In this document: piece after piece, positions 54,546 to 64,000 of the stretch
How the letters are laid out: every line of letters starts with the position of its first letter
Numbering within the stretch: position 1 is the stretch's first letter
Origin: Mycteria americana
Taxonomy: Eukaryota > Chordata > Aves > Ciconiiformes > Ciconiidae
NCBI RefSeq assembly: GCF_035582795.1
Contig: NC_134366.1
Span: 694,501-758,500, forward strand
DNA length: 64,000 bases
Reading direction: 5' to 3'
Translations under genes and position numbers: made by a program
Notes under the pieces: model-generated
Databases searched by the model: none
What the model saw: only the letters and a program-made list of their open reading frames with translations
What the model was told of the DNA's origin: nothing

Positions 54546-57500
54546 TCCCAGGCCAAAGCTTAGGCTCAGGGAGAGCAGAACAAACTTGACTGAAGCGGGG
54601 AAAGAATCGGGTAATCCTTTAGCGCGGCGTCTGCCGGGGCGCTTGGGAAGTTGAGGTGGGAAACGAGGGGAAGGGATGTAGAAACTCACTGTTCCTCGCC
54701 TGAGTCTTTTCACAGGAACACGCACGGGAATGGCGAGATTCTCTCAATGCCTCTCTGGGAAACTTTGTTTTAATTCTCTTGTAGCAGGGCGGGTAAGGGT
54801 TTTTCATAACTATGTTATTTAATAAGAAACCTAAGCTGAGAATCCGTGCACTTGCCTTGAGAAATGGTGTTTGTGCAGTGGGAAATACAAGCAATTGCAT
54901 GAACTCTTGGGTTTGTGGAGGGAAAAAAAAGTCAGATCTTCAGCAAGACAGGTTTTCTTTAAAGAGAATTTCCAACACGTTTGTTTATTTCTTTATTTTT
55001 AAAAAGCTTTAGGTCATGTTTAATCTACAGATATAAAGCTCGCCCTGCTATTTACCACCTTGTCAGGACTAGCGGTGACGGAAACACATCTGAGAATAAA
55101 ACATTTTTAGTTTTAAGAGCCCCTATATTCTCTAAACGGTAGAAACAAGGTCCGGATGTAGCACATGAGGCCTCCGCCCTTTCTGTTTTAATTACGCTTT
55201 ATGGATCGCCATCTGAAGCGTCCTCTCCCATTCTGTTCTCTTCGGAGTGCAAATTTAAGAGAGGTCTGGCATTTCGTGATTAATGTGGATAAAAGACTAT
55301 TTCTTTTTAAAGTTTCTCTGTACTTGTCTCTCTCGCCACTTACCCCTTCAGATGAAGGGTCTCGCCTTGCCTGTTCGATTCGTGGGCTGCGGGAGCTGCC
55401 GCGATGCAAATAGACACAAAACTACAGAAACCGAGCACTTCTGGGAAGAGATTGTCTTCCCTTCTCGAGGTGGCTTTTTCGTAAAAGCGATCAAAAAAAG
55501 AAGCCCTTTCCCAGAAAGCTCCATCTGCTTTTCTGCGGGTTTGGCCTTATCTTGGTTTTTGTGCATAATTCCTATCCCAGCCCCAGTGGAGCCGGGCTGT
55601 GCCCATGCGTTGCACACCCCGGGCGCTTCCCGTTGCCCCAGTTTGGAGGCAGGACTGGAAATGGTTTTGCGGAGGGTGCCTGGGAGACGTCAAGCGAAAC
55701 CGGTAAGCGGCGGGTTCAAAGCGAAGGGAAGGCGGTGGCTCTTCACGCGGCCGTTAGTTACGCTGGTGACCTCCCTGCAGCGGGATGCGGCAGGCGCAGG
55801 GACTTTACGCTGGTTCAGAATCAGCTGGATTAATTCCCAGAAAGAAAAGAAAAATTGATAGGAACTCTAACCACAGAGATGCCACTTCTGCCTCAGGATG
55901 TCCCTGCGCTGCCGGGCGGTGGAGAGGCTTCGGCGTTAGTACTGCGCCCTCGCTGGGGTCGTAGGCGCTTCCTAAGCGATGCCCTGGCTGCTCCCGGGAC
56001 GGCTCTGAGCCCGGCTGGATCGTGGATCTGGCCCGCTGCAGCGGGTCTCGTGGAGTTACGTCCCCGTGGGACCGTTCAGGTGCCCGTGGAGGGACATTGG
56101 GGAAGAGGACGCGGGGAGCGAGCGGCGGCGGGGACGGGCTGTGTGGGTGCGGCGTCCACCCCGAGGCAGCCCCGGCTCCGTGGCAGCGAGCGGGCAGCTC
56201 TCGAGCTGTCGTCCCCAAAGCGGGCAAAACTCACGCGATTCCTGGAGACGCCGGGGCTGTGCCGGCGTGGGACGTGGCGTCACAGCCCGGGCGTCCTGCG
56301 CCGTTCCCGGCCCCCCAAGGTGCCCGCAAGCGAGAAGCGCGTCCTCCTCCGGGGCTGGGGTGCAGCTCGGTCCGCACAGAGGGGAGCGATTCCTCCACGG
56401 GATGCTGCCGGCCCCAGCAGCCCTCGCTCCTCCTGAGCGGGCAAAGGCCCTGCAGCGGACCGTGCTTTTAATTCCCCGCCGCTGCCAAACGCCGTCCTGG
56501 GTGATCAAAGCTTCCCCTTGGCATTCCCAGGGAAATATTACCTGCGCTGTAAGAGACATTTGAAAAATCTCGGGCGTAAAACAAGCAAAGCCTGCCCCAG
56601 CTGACGCCAGCTGGATCCATGGCCGAGAAAAAGAAACCCCCGGGTCCCAGCAGCTATTTTACATTTCTTCCCAGTGTTCCCAGCACGGGAACTCCTGGTC
56701 TGCTCTGGCAGCGGACGAGCACCGGCTCAGCGCCGGCTCCGGGCTCAGGGAGTCTCCGACCCGGGTGAGCCATCGTGGGCAGCGCTGCCTGCTGCTGCCT
56801 GCCTCTCGATTTAACCTGCGGTTTTATACAGCGCGGGAGCAGCCGTAACCTCAAGTCTCACCAAAACCACGTGCCGGCGAGAGGTCTCGTGGGAGGAGAG
56901 GCTAAAACGAGGGGCTCCCTGCCCTGGGCGTGGGATGCTGGGTGCCCCAGCCCCCCCCCGCCGTCCTCCTGCGGGGTCCAGGGAGCCTTTTTGGTCCTGT
57001 GCCCTCGCGGCGGCGGTGGCGGCGGTGGCCTTGCCTGGTGGCCGTACTTAAACACGGCAGGGGAAACTCGGAGGGGATGCCAGAGACGCAAACCCGCTGC
57101 AAGCAGGGGGGGATTTCAGCAGCCCCCAGGGACCAGCAGCAGTGACACAGGGGGTCCTGCCTCTCACCCGTCACCGAAGGGGCTTGGTTGTGTACCCTGC
57201 TCTCCGAGGGTCACCGATCCTGAGCAGCGTGGGGCAGGTTTTATGGAGACACGGGGGGGGGGGGGGGGGTTATGACCAAACCCGCTGCCAGCCACGGCGG
57301 CCGCACGGGTCCCTGTACTTCGAGGTGTCGGTTTTGCACGTGTTCATCACCGTGCCTGCTCCCCGCCAGCAAGGACCTGCCGCCGGAGCTGGTGAGAAGG
57401 TGGGAGAGTGGCTGGTCCCCGTCCCCTCCCGGCAGGGACAGCCGTGCCCTTCGGCAGGAGCTGGCTCCTTCCCACCCAGAGCTGCTGGGTGCGAGGGGAT

Positions 57501-58717
57501 GGTGGGCAGTGAAAAAAAACAAAACAGTAAACTGCCATTATTTGCTGGTTTTCCAAAGAAACGGGGCTTACGTGACTGTGCCGTGTCTGTCTGCTGGTCC
57601 CCACCACCCACCGCTGTCCCCCGGAGCCCTCCCGGTCCCCCGCCGTCGTGCCGGAGGTGCTGCGTGCCGAGCGCCGGGCGAGGGGGAGCAGACGAATCCC
57701 GGTGCCTTTGGGACTGGGGTGGCGAGGGCAGTGCTGGACGGGCGGCAGCTCTGCACGCCGGAGCCGGTTTGGGTTTTTTATTTTGCCGAAGACCATCGTT
57801 TCCCACCCCGTCCCCTTAATTGCGTGGAGAGAACGAGCTCCCCAAAAAGCTGCTTAAGTGGTTCCCTTTGGGGTCCCTACCCCGCCTGCCCCAGCTTTGG
57901 GAGCTCCCCGGCCCCCGTGGGGCATCCCCAGCTGCCCACAGCTCACGCCTTGGGCTGAGCCTGTACCCCCAGTCCCAGGGGACGCCCGCGTCCCCCAGCC
58001 CGGGGCAGGGGCCGGAGAGCCCTCATCCTGCTCTGGGCACCCGCGGGTGCCAGCGGCCCCAGCTCGGCCCCGGGGCACCGGGAGGGCGGTGGCTGCGGGA
58101 GCCCCTGGGGCGCTGGGGCAGGGGTGCGGGCATTTTAGGGGGCTTCGGGTGCCCCAGCTGGGGGACGCGGCGCTGGGGGGATCGCGGGAGCGATGGCATC
58201 CTCAAGCGAAATGGCTGCTCAGGCTCCCGTGACGCCTGCTCAGCCCGTTAACCCTTCTTGTCCCACCGCCCTCTCTGCCTGGAGGCTGGGGCCGCCCCGC
58301 TCCACGTCCGGCAGCGGGGACCCCCCGCCGTGGCCCACCCGTACGGACCCCGGAGCTCCGAGGTGCCGGGGGAGCTTTTCCCGGGAGGTTTCTGTGAAGG
58401 CAGGACCGTAACGCTTTTCCCTGGTCTGGCACCGGCACCAGCACCAGCCCCCGGCGCTGCTAGACCGAAGGGTCCCAGGGTTGGGGTGAGTGGGCAAGGG
58501 GGTCCCCCAAGGCCCGTGCGTCCCCGCACGTGGGTGTCCCGTCCTTCCCTGGCCAGGACGGGGGTCCTGGTGTGGGTGGCCGGGTGCTCCCCTCCCCACA
58601 CCGGGCACTCACCCCGCGGCCCAGGCTCGCGACCCTCTGGTGTCACCGGGTGTTTGCCGGAGGGAGAAGGGGGGTCCCAGCAGCACAGCCCAAGGGCGGG
58701 GGGAGAGACACCCCCTC

Positions 58718-58748
58718 CCCAGCCCCAGCCCCAGCCCCAGCCCCAGCC
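58718..58748. repeat. (CCCCAG)n microsatellite
   Basis: About five uninterrupted CCCCAG hexamers in a G/C-rich stretch, upstream of the larger hexamer array. Confidence 0.85.
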
Positions 58749-58859
58749 TGCCGCCTGCGGGGCCGTCACCCTGCGGTGCCGGTGGGGATGCGTTGCCCAG
58801 CTGAGCGGGGCGGCCCGGGGGCTTTGGGCTCACGGCACCCGCTGGGCTCGGTGCTGGTG

Positions 58860-59690
58860 CCACTAGTGCCGGGGCTGGGGGCAGGGCTCAGTGCTGGTGC
58901 TGGTGTCGATGCTGGTGCCGATGCAGGTACTGGTGCCAGCGCTGGTGCCGATGCTGGTGCCAACGCCGATCCTGACACCGTTGCCGATGCCAATACTGGT
59001 GTCGAGGCTTGGTGCTGGTACCAGTGCCGGTGCCGATGCTGACACTGGTCCTGATGCCGATGCTGATCCTGGTGCCAGCGCTCAGTGCTGATGCCAGTGC
59101 CGATACCAGTGCTGATGTCGATCCTGACACTGGTGCTGATGCCAATACCGGTGCCGGGGCTCGGTGTCGGTGCTGATACTGGTGCCAAGGCTCGGTGCTG
59201 ATACTGGTGCCAGTGCCCATATCAGTGCCAATGCCCGTGCCAGTGCTGATACCAGTGCCGGGGACGATGCTGATGCTGGTACCGGTGCCGGTGCCCATGC
59301 CCATGCCCATACCAGTGCCGATGCCTGTGCCAGTGCTGATACCAGTGCCAGGGTTTGGCGCTGATACCGGTGCCGGTGCCCCTATCAGTGCCAATGCCCG
59401 TGCCAGTGCCGATACCAGTGCCGGGGTCGATGCTGATGCTGGTACCGGTGCCGGTGCCCATACCAGTGCCGATGCCCGTGCCAGTGCCGATGCCAGTGCC
59501 GGGGCTCGGCGCTGATACGGGTGCCACTGCCCGTACCGGTGCCGGTGCCCGTGCCAGTGCCGACACCAGTGCCGGGGCTCGGTGCTGACGCCCGCGCCGG
59601 TGCCCGTGCCGGTGCCGCTGCCCGCGCCAGCGCTGACACCGCTGCCGCTGCCGGTGCCGGTGCCGGTGGCGGGGCGGCCGGGGCTGCCGG
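58860..59690. repeat. GRTGCY hexamer array upstream of a zinc-finger gene
   Basis: About 830 bp made of hexamers GGTGCC, GGTGCT, GATGCT, GATGCC, AGTGCC and ATACCA/ATACTG, grouped in degenerate units of 18-60 bp such as GTGCCAGTGCTGATACCAGT. It becomes richer in GGTGCC toward the right and merges with the CpG promoter at about 59690. Because the period is a multiple of three, all six frames stay open over long stretches, giving Gly/Thr/His or Val/Pro/Met repeat translations. These are not credible genes. Confidence 0.92.
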
Positions 59691-59974
59691 TGCCGGTAGG
59701 CGGCACTGCTCCGCGCTCGGCGCCGCTCCCCCCCGCCCGCTGCCGCGAAGCCCGGAGGAGGCGGATGCAATTCCCCGGCTGCCCCTGGCTCCTCGGCGGG
59801 GCGGCGGGGCCCGGCCCGCAGCGCGCAGGCACCGACAGCGGCCCCGGCCCCGGCCCCGGTACCGGCCCCGGCCCCGGCGCGGCGGCGGGCGGCAGCGCGG
59901 CCCCGCTCCGCTCCGCGCTCTCCCCGCCGCGGCCCGGCCCCAGCCGCCGGGGCCCGGCCCAGCACCGCGGGGCC
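59691..59974 (+). promoter_or_regulatory. CpG promoter and 5' UTR of the gene starting at 59975
   Basis: Very CpG-dense, with CCCCGGCCCCGG-type repeats at about 59843-59880 and no TATA box. Unlike the other cluster promoters, no clear CTCF-like CAGGGGGCGC core was found here. Confidence 0.45.

Positions 59975-64000
<4,026 letters not shown>

Larger units (their letters stand above)
51841..58850. other. long intergenic region without supported genes
   Basis: From the end of the THAP-KRAB-C2H2 gene to the hexamer array no exon, finger or KRAB match was found on either strand. The left part (to about 55800) is AT-richer, the right part G/C-rich with many overlapping composition-driven frames. 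Sub-features are an AT-rich repeat at 54455-54545, a run of about 19 G at 57252-57270 and a CCCCAG repeat at 58718-58748. Nothing else is recognised. Confidence 0.4.

Noticed and set aside
56000-56560. G/C-rich block with open frames on both strands, possible gene or CpG promoter
   Set aside because: No splice sites with a shared phase, no recognisable domain, and frames overlap on both strands. Left as intergenic.

Overview
The window looks like avian nuclear DNA. It carries a 3' piece of a CR1 retrotransposon with the wording typical of bird CR1, short GC-rich introns, CpG-rich promoters, many G/C-rich minisatellites, and a tight cluster of zinc-finger genes. These genes have the module order of the mammalian ZNF282/ZNF398/ZNF212/ZNF746/ZNF777/ZNF783 group (human 7q36.1): an N-terminal SLWTVV helical/coiled-coil domain (DUF3669/HUB type), a variant KRAB-A exon of 127 nt, a string of small phase 1-1 linker exons, and one last exon with C2H2 fingers. 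All gene models were built by reading splice sites and keeping codon phase. In every complete model the exon lengths sum to a multiple of three.

Layout. (0) 70-1179, minus: the 5' part of a KRAB gene with KRBA1-like repeat exons, leaving the window on the left. (1) 4280-10954, plus: four fingers, with a recently duplicated linker exon. (2) 15147-19788, minus: five fingers and a decayed KRAB; intron 2 starts with a minisatellite that copies its own splice donor. (3) 20455-24801, minus: short coiled-coil start, KRAB, five finger units. (4) 25673-31078, plus: divergent from gene 3 across a shared CpG island; four fingers. (5) 37791-43955, plus: coiled coil and KRAB fused in one exon; three fingers. 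(6) 47628-51840, plus: an intact THAP domain, a shortened KRAB remnant and three C2H2 fingers in one predicted protein. (7) 59975 to the right edge, plus: the most canonical member, with at least five fingers.

Between the genes lie minisatellites (2380-3500, 18360-19105, 36110-37610, 58860-59690), two CR1 fragments and mostly featureless intergenic DNA. Three arrays sit just upstream of a gene start and one lies in an early intron. Four or five of the promoters carry a CTCF-like core (CCGCCAGGGGGCGC or a close form) near the first exon.

The proteins are expected to be nuclear DNA-binding regulators. Their KRAB boxes lack the canonical MLE motif, so by family knowledge they are not expected to recruit TRIM28 in the standard way; several linker exons carry IKQEEE-type SUMO consensus sites instead. 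The most unusual object is the THAP-KRAB-C2H2 gene at 47.6-51.8 kb.
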